Origin: Echinarachnius parma
Lineage: Eukaryota > Echinodermata > Echinoidea > Clypeasteroida > Echinarachniidae
Direction of reading: 5' to 3'
Assembly: GCA_037951105.1 (NCBI GenBank)
Contig: JBAMJV010007169.1
Span: 1 to 64,000 of the forward strand
DNA length: 64,000 nt
The notes beneath the pieces were generated by a model. That model did not search any database. It was not told the origin of the DNA and saw only the letters and a program-made list of their open reading frames with translations. This document shows, piece by piece, positions 23,164 to 35,429 of the stretch. Position 1 is the first letter of the stretch. Each line of letters starts with the position of its first letter. The position numbers were made by a program, and so were the translations under genes.

Positions 23164-23671
23164 AGGGATAGTTGAGTTTTGGTATAGAGGGCGCTTCAAG
23201 AAATTTTGTCTTTTGTGGGGTTATGAAAAAGTGAGTGTCAAATTTGAAAGAGCATACAATTTTAATAACAGAATAAACTTTATTTGATCAAAATCGGTTC
23301 AGAAACAGCTGAAATATCAATAAATTATATCCGATCGGAATAAATGTGTCATTCCACATTTTTTCCATGATTTAAGAAAGAAAAAAATGCATACACTTTT
23401 TCAAAAATTTACAAAAGAGGTTTTTAAATAGTTGTTGATGATCTCTCAGATATCTAATCATGATTTTAACAAAGCATCACATGCACAATTTTGTATAAAA
23501 AATGGTTTGCTATTTTAGAGGGCGCCCTCTTGTGTTTTAACAGCTCTTTTTGAATGAAAACAAGCTTTTTAGTTCTAAAGTCGTTTGTAATTTTGTAATA
23601 CTTTCGAGCATGGTGCAGGTTTTGGTTACTAAAATTAAGTTTGACCATGTCGACCAAAACTCAAAGTTCCT
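23164..23671. mobile_element. TTAA-flanked MITE, family A, copy 2
   Basis: TTAA on both sides (23160-23163, 23672-23675). Starts AGGGATAGTTGAGTTTTGG; the right end is its diverged inverse. It shares 'gatcaaaatcggttcagaaa', 'gcatcacatgcacaat' and the GAGGGCGC blocks with the copy at 27091-27640. Confidence 0.85.
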
Positions 23672-24741
23672 TTAAGACAGAGTGAGTGCGCCGTTTCATT
23701 TCGTTTCGGCAATATATACATTTGTAGGCATTTATATTTAAGGGGTTTGATTTCTATTCTTGTGCAACCAAGCGATTATTTTAAAGTCCTGATAACATCC
23801 ATTAAAGTAAGGGTTGCTGCTGGGGGAGCCATTTTCCTTCACAGTTGAATAATTCTAAAGACACCACACACAATACTCGCTGAGTTAATGCACTACTGAC
23901 CAGTGTTTTCTTATTATTGTACCAGCGATGTTTTAACTGATACCGCTTCTTTGTGTTTGTGCTTTGGGCTGTGCACATCTGTCTGGTATGGTTGTTGATT
24001 TTGTGACAAGTTTATGATTTGAATTGTGAATCTTTGTATTTACAGTACAGGTACATGTACCTGTCCTGACTCTTGAAAAGTCCTATATATTTTACAGGTT
24101 GATACAAATATATTTACAAAATAAAGACATGCATGCAACTTGACTAGGCAGGATATGTAATTTGTACTAGTCATTTAAAATAAGACTAAATATTTTTTTC
24201 TCTCTTTTTACTGAGATGTGTTATTATAATAAAGAAAACATCTCAACAAAATGTACCTTCATTACAAAAAATGCAAATTTTCTCTTTAAAATGAAAACTT
24301 AAATTTTTTTTTTTATAGTATTTTTTCAACTTTTTGTTCAGTCTTTAAATGACTGCACATTTAGGGAAAAAACATTCAGGTTGCAGAATGTGATAACCGT
24401 GGGAACTGAATAAGAACATTTAGATTTCAAAACATAATGTTACACCTGTAGACCCAACCTGTTTGCCAGCTCTAGACAGTAAATAATGTACTAGTCTACA
24501 TTGTAGGGCACAGTCAACAGTGGAGGTGTGTGACAACAAATAACAATGTGCCTTGGTACAAACACATAATGTACATGTAGATCAATAGCCTGCTATGGGG
24601 GAGAGGTGACTGCTAATTCACCAGATTCCCCCCCCCCCCCCCTGTTTTTTTAATTCATTGAACTTGTTTACTGTGCTGTACACAAGTGTACATAATACTA
24701 AATTGTAATTGCCCGTTCACAAAATGTATATATGTAGGTAG

Positions 24742-25046
24742 ATTAGTGTTGTTGATTTCGAGAGTATTTACTACCCGGGACTCGCGATAATTTTTCGGGC
24801 GAGTCCCGGGTACCCGAAATTTACCCATTTGTTGATTACACGATCGGCATGTCACGCCAGCTGGGAAAACATGTTCATTCAAGTGACAAAAATTGAGCGC
24901 ATTTATGTCACTTGAATGAACATGATAACTCTTGCGTTCAATGAGGGGACTTGCTTTTTTCGGGAAATGGAGTATCAATTTTTGCGCCCGAGACTCGACA
25001 TTTTTCGGCGGGACCCGGGTACCCGGGACTCATCAACAGCACTAAG
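24742..25046. mobile_element. CCCGGGTACCCG-rich foldback element
   Basis: The left part (TTAGTGTTGTTGAT then CCCGGGACTCGCGA and CGAGTCCCGGGTACCCG) is mirrored on the right (ACCCGGGTACCCGGGACTC then ATCAACAGCACTAA). At the centre, 24870-24888 and 24906-24924 are a perfect 19 bp inverted pair (CATGTTCATTCAAGTGACA and its complement). Non-coding; likely a MITE with an internal hairpin. Confidence 0.7.
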
Positions 25047-25069
25047 GTAGATAGCAAGCAGTGTGACCT

Positions 25070-25310
25070 AAGGCAGGGCTCGAAATTAGCGCAGGCCTGC
25101 TGGCCCAGGGTCACTTTATATTAGCCATGGGCCAACAAAATGTTATTAATCAAAATTTGCTCAAATGGGGAACCAAAATACATGTATACATGTGTCTTGT
25201 TTAGGGTCGGCAGATAAAGATTTTGGGCCAGTGAAACTTGAAAAATCTTGATTTTACTTGCCCAACTGAACTGGGCTACAAGTAAAATTTCTAGCATTGC
25301 CTCAGTGGTA
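25070..25310 (+). repeat. Dispersed TTGCCC-type repeat
   Basis: Starts GGGCTCGAAATTAGCGCAGG and ends CTACAAGTAAAATTTCTAGCATTGCC, with a middle 'gattttgggccagtgaaa'. Members with the same order lie at 46177-46422 (plus) and 28200-28325 (inverted), and partial ones at 35890-36000 and 55420-55650. Class unknown; non-coding. Confidence 0.6.
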
Positions 25311-25599
25311 TTTAATGTGATGGATCCAATTACATTGATTTTCTAATGATGTTAACCTCTAGGCTCTTATGGTGTAACATCTGACAAAATCAAGGAGTTT
25401 GGTCTCGCTAAGTGCGGCCATCAAAATAGGTAGGGTAGTTGCATGTATACAGTGCTCAGTACCTGGAAGATATTTTAAAGGTAATGAGGACCAGATTTGA
25501 ACAAGATTTTGTTGAATTGGTCCAGTTTGGAATTGTCCATTTGCCACGGTTTCCAGATGTTGAAGTTTAACCCCCTGTAATGCACTCCATTCTCGACTT

Positions 25600-25740
25600 A
25601 GTTTGTAAAGGATCGTTCGTCATGCATGGGGATGCTACACAAGCAACACCATGAATTGCCAATACTAGGCTTGTTTGTGTTTGCTGCATAACAGTACGCC
25701 AGTATGTATTACACACTGTGAGCATGGCAGTCACAAGATG
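25600..25740 (-). repeat. Dispersed repeat family G, inverted copy
   Basis: The reverse complement follows the same order as 39549-39705 and 63325-63475: GCCATCTTG, then a 'gtgtaatacatactggc' block, ATGCAG, 'caagcctagt', and finally TGTAGCATCCCCATGCATGA. More diverged than the other two copies. Confidence 0.6.
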
Positions 25741-26554
25741 GCATAGCCCTCCAAACTACATGTACCTTTAAATGGGAAGCAAATCCTCAAGCGGTGTACT
25801 GTATTTTAAAAATATTATTAGGTCTAGATATATTTTTTTGAGATCCATGTAAGTTTAAGACAGGTCTGTTAAAATAATTGTAAGCACCCGCAGTGCTATT
25901 CAATTGTCGTAATATATTTTCTTTTCTTTTTTACCTTCTATCTATAGTCCTTCAGAATCATGGCAGTTGAATAAAATACTTCCTTTAATTCTGGTAGCCT
26001 CAAACCAGCAACAACAAACATATCTAGCCCAAGACTGAGAGTAGAGAACTTTTGAGTGAAATTTACCACTTTATTAATTAAAATATCTTGGACACAAGCT
26101 CACCTGTTACTCTTGAAGGCAGGTCTTCAAAATATTCTGACTGGTGTGATATGGAAAAAAAAGGTCTTGAATGGATGGGTTAATATCGTTTCTTTACCAT
26201 ACTGGGCATCATACTCGCAAACAAGGAAAGAATTAAATTTTTTTAGGGGCTACCTACTGATTTTTGGGGGCTATTTGGAAATTTAGGGGGCAAAGTCGCC
26301 CTCAGCCCCTGTGTATTTCCTACCCTGCTCGCAAACCATTTTATTGAATGCCTATCAAACTGAGATAATTAAAGTTCATGTTTCAAATGCACCTGTAGTA
26401 CTAGGAAGTATAGTACGCTTTTATGAGGAAGATGTGGCAAACAGGAAGATAAAGGAAGTTGCCCTCAATGCCCTGGCTAAATAAATTGGTCAATAAAGAA
26501 GGTAGCAGGAAGTCACATGACTAGTAAGCAAACGGTTAATCATTTCCTTTTAAA

Positions 26555-26973
26555 GGGTACCACCACCCAAAAATAATATTCTTATAAATGAAAGGTAACA
26601 TCTTTAGTAGTCCATTCCATCAACAAGTTCACAAAAATATGTTTCCAGAAAGAAAGAAAAATATAATTGTAAAACGCAACACCATTCTAAAGCATGCGTT
26701 CTTGGGTCTGAATGTACAAGACTAATTTGTCCAGAGTGAACGAATCGCCCGGGATTCTGTTGTCTCCAAACGTACGCGTGAATAGCATTGGCGCACTCGC
26801 AAATGTTTGGCCTGTATGGAACCAGGAAATAGTAGTGGTTCCGTAAGTGGTGGATATGAATTGCTTTGCTTATGAATTACACAACCCTTTGCAAAATGTT
26901 GGGTATCTATTTGATATCACAAAACGGTACCAAAACATATAATTATGTGTTGTTCTTTGCCTGGTGGTCCCCT
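26555..26973 (-). mobile_element. TTAA-flanked MITE, family C, copy 1
   Basis: TTAA on both sides. The right end, read inverted, is AGGGGACCACCAGGCAAAG, the same as the start of 39712-39989. It also shares TTTTGGTACCGTTTTGTGAT, the block AGATACCCAACATTTTGCAA and the GGTTCCGTA segment with that copy. Non-coding. Confidence 0.8.
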
Positions 26974-27090
26974 TTAAGACTGGAAATAGGTGTGCATTGT
27001 GTACATACATCACATGTATCAGAGCTTGCTGATGGTCAAGTAAACAATGTTTGTTTTGCTCGGGTTATACCTTGTATAAAAACTATTTAA

Positions 27091-27640
27091 AGGGAAAGTT
27101 GAGTTTTGGTAGAGAGGGCGCTAGACTACTTAATTGGTTTGTGAGGTAATGAAAAACTGAGTGTAAAATTTGAAAGAGCATAATATTTAAACAATAAAAT
27201 CATCTTTGTTTGATCAAAATCGGTTCAGAAACGGCTGAAATATCCATAAATATAACAATTTGTAATAAACCCGGGGCCCGGGTTTATTAGAGAATTTTGA
27301 ACCAGCCGTTAAAAATTCAAAAAAATGCTTCCTCTTTTCAAAAAAGTTACAAAATAGGTATTTAAATAGTTGTTGGTTATTTATCTAATCACTATTTCAA
27401 CAAAGCATCACATGCACAATATTTTATTCAAAATGGTTGAAACCGATGAGTGTTTAGAGAGCGCCCTCTTACGTTTAACGGCTCTTTTTGAATGATAACA
27501 TGATCTTTACTACGTCATTTGTAATTTTGTGTTCCTTTCTAGTTATAACTATTAGTTTGTAATGTAATGATGCAGGTTTTGGTTACTAAAATTCAGTTTC
27601 ACTAAAACTGTACTCTCCTTACCAGAACTCAACTATCCCT
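27091..27640. mobile_element. TTAA-flanked MITE, family A, copy 3
   Basis: TTAA at 27087-27090 and 27641-27644. The ends AGGGAAAGTTGAGTTTTGGT and ACCAGAACTCAACTATCCCT differ at two positions. The interior aligns with the copy at 23164-23671. Confidence 0.9.
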
Positions 27641-28199
27641 TTAACAGGTTTACTAATTGTAAATAGTTCTTGGTTCTTGCTTGGATCATAATTTGCTTGC
27701 CCTGCAGATACATCGGTACATCCATAAGGTGCATTCTCCAAAGATTCTAGACCCACGTCTCAGACCAGGCACCATCCTAAATAAATTAAAGCTAAATAAC
27801 TCTTTTTGTAAAAGTAACATGAAGAATGTATTGGTTCAACTAATTTAGTAAAGTTGTTGAAATTAAAGAAAATGTTTATATAAAATATGGCAACATCTGA
27901 ACCGGAAACATCATTCAATGCAAAGATATTAACAGCCAAAAAGTTCTACATACTGTACACATACACAGTACAGTATGTGATTGTGAAAATGTGCTGCTAA
28001 AGTGCTAAGACTGTACTACCAATGACTATTCTTCAGTCTATACACCAACCTTTTCCCCTGTTCTAGATGTGCAGATGAATTGTATTTAGTTTGTGTTATG
28101 ACTTTATTAAACGTTTGATTGTTATTAAAAGAGTCAATCTCAAGGCATTTTTTCTATCAGCTGTTTACTTTAAGAAATCTTTCAAGCTGTATTGTGGCT

Positions 28200-28325
28200 A
28201 GAAATTAACCTGTTTGCCTTGTGGCACAGTCAATCAGGTAAAAACATGATTTTGTTTCAAATTCTAGTGGCTTTATTTTCAGTGCGCCCAGGCCAGCGAG
28301 CCTGTGCTAATTTCAAGCATTGCAT
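28200..28325 (-). repeat. TTGCCC-type repeat, inverted copy
   Basis: The reverse complement begins with 'tgcttgaaattagcacagg', passes a 'gcctgggcgcac' block and ends CTAGCCAC. It matches the order of 25070-25310. Confidence 0.5.
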
Positions 28326-28640
28326 ATAATGTATCCAGCTATTGTTTGAGGAGTTTCCTCCCCAAATCTGGTGCCTAGCTTTAAGGATTGGGGCATCTGA
28401 AATGCAATTATGGATGGTGCGAACTTGTCCAATAGCCCAGTCGCTCAGGGTCACGGGGATGATGGGTTTTCCACGCAACACGGAATCTTGTTCAAGGGTC
28501 TACCTACGGACCGCTGGGAACCTGATATCGATTGATAAATCCATCCAACTGTAATCCCATGTGTACCAACAGGTTCATACAGTACATGTGTACATACAGT
28601 GATGGTAGCAGGAGGCCATGGGGGCATGGGGGAATGGGGC

Positions 28641-28660
28641 TCCCCCCCCCCCCCCCCCCC
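28641..28660. repeat. Poly-C run
   Basis: About 20 C, next to a G-rich stretch (28609-28640) and followed by a CCACCCTCCCCCCACCCCCAC tract near 28740. Confidence 0.9.
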
Positions 28661-29335
28661 ACTTAGTTGGATGCTTTGCCCTCCCCTTATTGCCCCTACC
28701 CGAGACAGATTTTAAAAATAGTTTTGCTCTTGTACATCACCCCACCCTCCCCCCACCCCCACACATACAAATGTTTAATGTGAAATTCTGGCACTGCCCG
28801 TATATAGGCATGATGAAGAGAAGAGAAGATAAAGATCTGTATTGTAGGAATATGTAGGCATGCACTACAGAGTTGTATTCGTATTTAATAAAAACCAAGG
28901 TAAAAGGTGGCAAAACATTATCCATTTTTATTGTAAAAGATACCACATGTATGTGACACATACAATTTTAGTGGACTGCAAAATATTGCTAAAATTGAGC
29001 AAAATTGCTGACATTTTAAAATACATATATTTTATTTACAATAAATATATAAATTATAAGAGATAGCAAGTCCAATTTTAGTGACCTGCAAAATATCGAT
29101 AAAAGAGCGACACTTTGGGCAACTATATATTTGACAGAACATCTCAAATTGTCATGTTTGAGCTGTGCAAATGTGCGGTCAGAGAAATGTCACCTTCTAC
29201 AGGTTTCCGATTGTTGGTGTTAGATATAGTGACAGGTTTCAGTCTGCCGCACTTGTTGGTCCACACAGTTAGACATGGGGTTTTATATTGATGTATTCAG
29301 GAAGGTGAAATATTTGACTTTGAAATTGTGTGTGT

Positions 29336-29364
29336 GTGTAGGTGGGGGTGGGGGGGGGGGGGGG
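29336..29364. repeat. TG then poly-G run
   Basis: A short GT repeat merges into about 14 G. A second G-rich block lies at 30208-30243. Confidence 0.85.
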
Positions 29365-29591
29365 TGACTCTGGGTGAGGTAGTCAACAAAAGAGGTGAGA
29401 CCGTGAGCTAGGAATAAAAACAAACAGGAACCTGGCTGGAAAACCTGTCATTGCATTGACAATTTGACATCCAGTCCAAACATTCTGCAAACAGAACCAG
29501 TTCAGGTAAGGTCAGCTGAATAGCAATGAATGTTTGTCCACCAGCAATCTGGAGGCTTTCCATCAATAAATGTCGATGAAGAAGTCCTACA

Positions 29592-29853
29592 GCAAGCCTC
29601 CACACTAACGTTTTTCTCTACTGGCCCATTCGGGCTAGTAAAATCATAACTTTTCAAAATTTCACAATTTCTTGCCCGCTTAATTAAAGATGAGATCAAC
29701 AGTTAGGAATTTCATAATTCTCTTGTAGTTGACCAATAAATTAGTTGCCCGATCGGGCAATCAAACTAGCCATTTATGACATTTTACTTCACTTGCCCTA
29801 AATCAATTTGTACTTGCCCCGGGCAATAGGGCAAGTGCTGGTGTCAGGCCCTG
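29592..29853 (+). repeat. TTGCCC-type repeat, long form (uninterrupted copy)
   Basis: Runs from AAGCCTCCACACTAACG through CTACTGGCCCATTCGGGCTA and TAGTTGCCCGATCGGGCAA to GGGCAAGTGCTGGTGTCAGG and CCCTG. It is the 'empty' counterpart of 48107-49030, where the same order is interrupted by two transposons. A piece of the right half recurs at 30595-30675. Confidence 0.7.
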
Positions 29854-30594
29854 CCTACAGGTCGACAAACATTGTCAAAGTATTTCTTCCGTATAAATTT
29901 TGAAGAAGTCGCACTCATACCATCCATGCTCGTACATTGATTGTTTTCTCACCCTGAAGTTATGTTTTTCCCTCTGTGCCATTTTTGGTCAACAAAATAC
30001 TGCCAGAGTAGGTCTAATGAATGCTTGTCCATGAGCGAGCAAGTTTTTTGTCAATATTTGTGACAGAGTCGTCATACCTTCATTGTTTTTCTACCCTGCA
30101 GTTCTGTTTTCTCCATTCCACTTTAGGTAGCGCAGTCTCTTGCCAGTCGATCAATGCTCAGGCCCTGTCACATTGTCTCATTGGCATAGTCAGGGTTGAT
30201 ACAGTTTGGGGGGGGGGTGGGGCCGGGAAGGGGGGGGGGGGGGTGGTTTCCTCAGGGTAGGGGCACGCTGTGCTTGAAGAGTTTTGTTTTATTATAACAC
30301 AAATACTTTGAGGTGTCAATTGGCTCAATTACAAACAAATTATTTCATGCATTATGGTACTTCGCTCATTAGTTATCTTAGATTTTCTTCTTATATGTAT
30401 TATGTTTTTCAGCAAGCTTAATAACAATTATCTCTAATTGACAGAAATGGAGATGTTGCATTTTGCGAGGAAACTGGTCTTCATTTAAATCATAAATTGA
30501 CCGACACTTGTTGGCAGTGAATGGAACAGGAAATGCCCACCATCATTTAATTTTGCAGTGGACATCATGAAACTACCATTTTAACCAGACTATT

Positions 30595-30675
30595 TTCAGA
30601 ATTTTACTTGCCCGACATCAAGCTTGACTTCCCTGGGCAATCAGGCAAGTGCTAGTGTTGACTGTCCAGCCCTGT
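30595..30675 (+). repeat. TTGCCC-type repeat, right-end fragment
   Basis: ATTTTACTTGCCCGACATCA, then a GGGCAATCAGGCAAGTGCTA segment, ending in CCAGCCCTG. Same order as 35118-35223 and the end of 29592-29853. Confidence 0.65.
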
Positions 30676-31192
30676 CCTATGTTTATAGAGCCGTTTCACA
30701 TTTAGTGTTTGGATATTTTTAGCATGAATTACAGAACTCTGCTTCCATATTGAATTCTGGGTGGGTACTTTGCAGTGGTGCTGCAAATAAATATCTATAT
30801 CAAAGTCTGCAAAATGAAAACAATATACACATTTATGAAAGATATTTACAGTAAGTACAGCGAGATAAGTGCACTCAGATAGGCAATAAAGGAGTTGATC
30901 TCAGACCAACATGCAATAAACTGAAATGAAACTTAAATTGTTTGTGATAATATTGAAAAACATCTCTAGGATCTCATCTAGGCCATCAACAAATGAAAAG
31001 GAAACTTTTGATATGAATATAGCCGGACCTGTGTAAAGTGACCACCTCAGGGAAAACAATGAAAGTGGACACTGTAGACAGGTGACCTCTACAAACATAT
31101 TATATTATATTGTTTTCCTCTGCAGGGGAACACTTACTTTTGGTGGCTACTATAGAGAGTTTGACTGTTATAGAAAGGTGTCTGCTACTTAA

Positions 31193-31703
31193 AGGGCAAT
31201 GCAACTCAAGAATAGAATTTATCCTACTTGATGCATCGTAATATGCCTTTTTATTACATATAACATAACTCCGACTCAGATTTCTGCTTTGGGAGAAATA
31301 TGTGAAAACTCTATCGGGTTTACCACTATTCATGCGAACACTGGAGGCCGCCATTATTAGGTGTGTGCGGACAATACGGTCAGTGATATGCACTTTCAAT
31401 AGCACCTATTCAAACCATTGTCTGAATACTTGTAGATGCTTTGACGAGTCTGCAAATCAGTGAAAAGCTTTTTGTTCGGCCCGTAGCACACACGTCATAT
31501 TTTGCAAATCATGTCGGGCAATTACAAGAACATGGCCGCTCCCATCACCTTTTGCCGCCATAAGAATTAGTAAAATGTGGGTATGTTCACGTAAGGATTT
31601 CATGGGATCCAGGAGGCCAAAATTGCCAAGTTATGTATCAAATAAAATGTCTGTTCACCCTCTAAATGATAATAATAGCCGAACGCCATAGTTTCATTGC
31701 TAT
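31193..31703. mobile_element. TTAA-flanked MITE, family D, diverged copy
   Basis: TTAA on both sides (31189-31192, 31704-31707). The left end AGGGCAATGCAACTC is mirrored by GTTTCATTGCTAT on the right. The interior is largely different from 18885-19441, so the two share ends more than bodies. Confidence 0.65.
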
Positions 31704-32130
31704 TTAAGACAAATTTGACTGTATATTAAAAAAAAAGTATAATTGTTATTTTGCAGGTAAGTGAACTACATTTTCTTTACATACTACTACTGTAGTAGCT
31801 TTAATTTTTGTTTAACCATGGATGTGAGTGTTATAGACAGCGTAGCTATCGCAGAAATTTCATAACGAACAGAAGGCGTTATTGTTGAGTTTGAAGAGAT
31901 GTGAAAATGGCAATTTAGAGAGCAAGCTCTGCATCAATATTGAGGTGTTTTCATATTGCCCCTGATTTGTTTGTAGTCACATCTGTTATTAACATTTTCG
32001 GGACCTGGGTGACCATATTAGAGCTGGGAAATGTCGAACCATTTTAATATGAGTGCCAGCTATTTGTGTTCATTTATTATTACCTGCGTGGGGGTGGGAT
32101 GAGGTTGAGCGGCAATGTGGAACCATTTAA

Positions 32131-32508
32131 AGGGATCTAGTAACTTTGTTGACATGTCAACAAGTGATAAATGGTTGATACAACGTATATTGTTGTTATC
32201 TGATATGTCCACTGGGTGTTGTGTAAAAAAATTCAAGTTAAATGGACGTTATATGGCCGAGTAATGAGCACAAATGCAAAGTGATATTCACTAACTCATT
32301 GCACTGACTTTGTACACGGTAATGACTATCCGGTGGATAGTTTAACATCTGAGCACTTCAATCGTAAATATCTTTGTAACGAAAGGGAAATTCTAAAAAA
32401 ACAAACCTGTCCCATGCTTCTATTGTTAATACAAAAACATCAAGGTATGAGGGAACTGCTAGAATTCCATTTGGATTTTGAGGATGTGGACAATGCTACT
32501 AGCTCCCT
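32131..32508. mobile_element. TTAA-flanked MITE, family B, copy 2
   Basis: TTAA at 32127-32130 and 32509-32512. Ends AGGGATCTAGTAAC and CTACTAGCTCCCT. It aligns along its length with 10970-11370. Confidence 0.85.
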
Positions 32509-33077
32509 TTAAGAGCCTGCTATAATATTTGTGCATAACACTGTACATGGGGGTGGGGTGGGGTGAGGTTAGGAGGGTTCAGGGCACTTTGTGTTTTTGT
32601 GTGAAAATGTGAAACTTCAGAAAACAACTATTGGAATCTATCCAGACAGCTTAGGTTGGTCGATTCACCTCAAATACATTCTGCACTGTATGTGTCACAA
32701 TATGAACGTTGGTAATTTGAAACTGTCATTCTTAGCTGTTGGTTCATATTGTCAAATTTGTTGAATTTTGTTCAAGTTTGATAGGTTTATAACCTTGTAT
32801 AAGGTACATGTACCCATTGTTATCCACAATTTTAGTTCACAATCTTTAGTCTAGAAATGTATAAAGTTATGTGCAATTATATGAATATTTGTAATTTGAA
32901 ACTGTCAGTCTTAGTTGTTTGTTCAAATTGGCAAATTTGTTAAATTTCTTCAATAAAAGTCAAAACCCTAAATCCCTGTAAAGGTTTATTACCTTATACA
33001 CAGTAATATCCAAAACTGTTAGTTCGCAATATGTAGAAATCTATTATATTAATACGGTAAGCTTCAACCCCCCAAAT

Positions 33078-33284
33078 GTGTCCCACTCGAGATATCCTCA
33101 CCCCGAGAATTCGGCGACTCCCCGACCGTCGGGATCGAAGGATATACGTTTTGCGGAGGACAATAAGGTATTCCCGAGTCGCTCCCGCCCCGTGGTCGTC
33201 GTCCAGATCGAAGAAAAGGGAAAGTCAGCAATGCCAATTGCCCGTTTAAGACGCCGAGCATTGACTAACGATGTATCGCCGTAA
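33078..33284 (+). CDS. Unrecognised GC-rich open frame inside the Helitron-like element
   Basis: About 68 codons without a stop, ending in TAA, with no ATG at the beginning; the open frame continues leftward to the element's edge. The encoded peptide is Arg/Ser/Pro-rich, with VVVVQIEEKGK and ARLRRRAL. I recognise no domain. Helitrons often carry captured gene pieces, which could explain coding-like composition here, but the opposite strand is also open over the same stretch. Treat as doubtful. Confidence 0.15.
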   Translation: MSHSRYPHPENSATPRPSGSKDIRFAEDNKVFPSRSRPVVVVQIEEKGKSAMPIARLRRRALTNDVSP

Positions 33285-33879
33285 AAGTATTTGTAAGAAT
33301 ATAAATTGGAGTAGATAAAACAAATAATATATCGAGAAACCATTTTAGATATAACACGTTGCGAAACTACCCAGGTTTTGATAAATATCAATATTTATAT
33401 TACGCGGATGGTATGGTACTGATCGCTATTGCCGATTGGCATCGTGTTTGTAAGTGCATGGACGACAAAATGCGACAACTTCAATTTAGCTGCGGTTATA
33501 CAACGCACAATGGCTGTACAGCCGTGTATACACGTCGCGCAGTCATCAAATTACCCCACCGAACCGTAGTTTATTTGCATAGCTCACTGACCTGCTGACC
33601 ATCGTCTCTGGTCACAATCTATTCGCCCTACCGTACACGATACTATAATTGCGCCAGCTTGTGGTAAGATGTATTAAGTTCGCGAGCCCACATGCTTTGT
33701 ACACATCTGAGCGGGCGTACAAAGTGCATTGAAGTGAATAAAGCGGGGTGGACAATGGTGGAGCAGGGGAGTTTTATACAATCTCGACATCTTGCGGTAA
33801 TATGATTGTATTATGCCATCCGCGAAGAGAAGACGCCTGGGGGGGGGGGGGGGGGGTGTATCTGCTCATTTATTATGCA

Positions 33880-34140
33880 ATGCATGTATTGACGGCTACT
33901 ATTCCCTTCAACCATGGAACTCCCATATCCTTGCTTCAACGGAATATATCATCGGGTTTCACAAGAATATGACAAAATGTATACGCCGGAGAACTTAGAT
34001 TGGATATGAAAAGTTTATGGGATGCATGTATATAGACGGCTACTAATCCCTTTAAAGGAATATATCATCGGGTTTCACAAGAATATGACAAAATGAATAC
34101 GCCGGAGAACTTAGATTGGATATGAAACGTTCATGGGACA
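33880..34140 (+). repeat. Two-copy tandem repeat within the Helitron-like element
   Basis: GGAATATATCATCGGGTTTC onward for about 85 bases occurs at 33940 and 34057 with only about four differences. The preceding GACGGCTACTA block is also duplicated. Confidence 0.85.
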
Positions 34141-34911
34141 CGACGGGTTATGTGTCATGCATGCAATTGGAGTCGCGGGGGGGGGGGGGGGGGGGGGGTG
34201 TCAGCGGCGAAGCTACTGTATATTAGCAAGTACACGAACATAGTGTACTGTATCTAATTTAATACAAGCGGAATAAATTATGGACTCTATAAAATATGGG
34301 GGATAACTGAATAACTTTGCATGGGTACTAAACCATTATGATTTTGTTATACCGTGGCCGGATATCGTTGGACGGGACCCTAATGCGTCGGGGCCCCGTC
34401 CAACGACGGATTGTGGGGCGGGATTGAGTCGCCCCTGTTTATTTTGTATTATACTATTTAAATTTCGACTCTGGGAATAGTAAAGATTTAAAGTATCGTT
34501 ATGTCATCATCGCCTCTCTCTCACAAAAACCCGCGGATTTCCGCGGGTACAGCTAGTATATATATAGTTATGAAACTTGGATGTCAATAAACTAAGGTCA
34601 ATGTACTATGTACATCATATTCTCGTACAAGCTGTTGTACGTATTTTACATATTTAAAGACATTCACAAATCAATTCAAAGGCCTATCTAGTTGTCCATG
34701 TTTTTTTGTTTTGTTTTAAAAATATTTTTGCCAGTTAGCTGTTAGGTATCAATTTATTGACCCTCCATATGCATTATGAGTTTGCTTTAAACAAACATGT
34801 AACAAAAGAAAACGTGACTCCATCTAGGTTGCTCGATCTGCTTGGGCGAATTTCTCGCTTGTTTCAAGATGACAATTACATGCAAGGAGTTATATTTTTC
34901 TCTCTTACCTT

Positions 34912-35077
34912 GGCCCCGTTGCAGAAAGAGTTGCTATCGATTGTAAAGTTGCAATTTTATTACAAATCAGAAAATATGCACATTTGAACCAATCAGATTT
35001 GCGCATTTAATAAAATTATCTAACTTGCAATTAATAGCAACTTTACAATCAATTACAACTCTTTCTGCAACAGGGCC
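34912..35077. mobile_element. Foldback MITE with GTTGCAGAAAGAG ends, copy 2
   Basis: GGCCCCGTTGCAGAAAGAG at the left, CTCTTTCTGCAACAGGGCC at the right, with near-complementary inner arms (AATTGTAAAGTTGCAA type). 166 bp; sister of 14694-14865. Confidence 0.8.
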
Positions 35078-35117
35078 TAGATGTAGTAGAAGTAGAACTA
35101 TTTAAGTTAAACTCAAA

Positions 35118-35223
35118 TGTAAGTTGCCCAGTTGGGCAATCACACTAGACCATTTATTACATTTTACTTGCCTGACATACATTTTACTTGCCATGGGCAA
35201 GTGCTCATGTGTCGAGCCCTGGA
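35118..35223 (+). repeat. TTGCCC-type repeat, right-end fragment
   Basis: AGTTGCCCAGTTGGGCAATC, then ACTAGACCATTTATTACATT, ending GTGTCGAGCCCTG. Same order as the right half of 29592-29853. Confidence 0.65.
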
Positions 35224-35429
35224 TATGGAATAAATTGTAGTTGTTTGCTTATAATTGGAAACAATTAAGAGTACATGTAGTTCTTGTTGGTCTGTAGACT
35301 GCAGCGGAGATTAGCTGTCTTAATCATCTCGTCACTGTCAGCGGAGTAATTAGCCTCGGCAATCAATTCCATCTGTCTCGTCCCATCCACTCTTAGGATT
35401 GAATAACTCATTTTGCAATTTGTATTAAA

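Larger units (their letters stand above)
33040..34556 (+). mobile_element. Candidate Helitron-type element, non-autonomous
   Basis: The right end has an 8 bp stem with a four-base loop (ACCCGCGG-ATTT-CCGCGGGT, 34529-34548), then ACAG and CTAG, followed by T. The left end starts TCTATTATATTAATACGG after an A. A start of TC, a 3' hairpin, a CTRR-like terminus, insertion between A and T and lack of target duplication are Helitron hallmarks; the hairpin-to-end gap is shorter than usual. The interior holds a GC-rich open stretch, two poly-G runs (33840, 34178), a 2-copy tandem repeat and an inverted pair (CGTTGGACGGG / CCCGTCCAACG near 34369-34410). No Rep-helicase frame is present. Base composition and CpG content differ from the flanks. 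Confidence 0.5.

Noticed and set aside
28257..28554. Overlapping frames on both strands near a GC-richer patch
   Set aside because: Neither peptide is recognisable; the left part is a TTGCCC-type repeat and the rest has no splice or start evidence.
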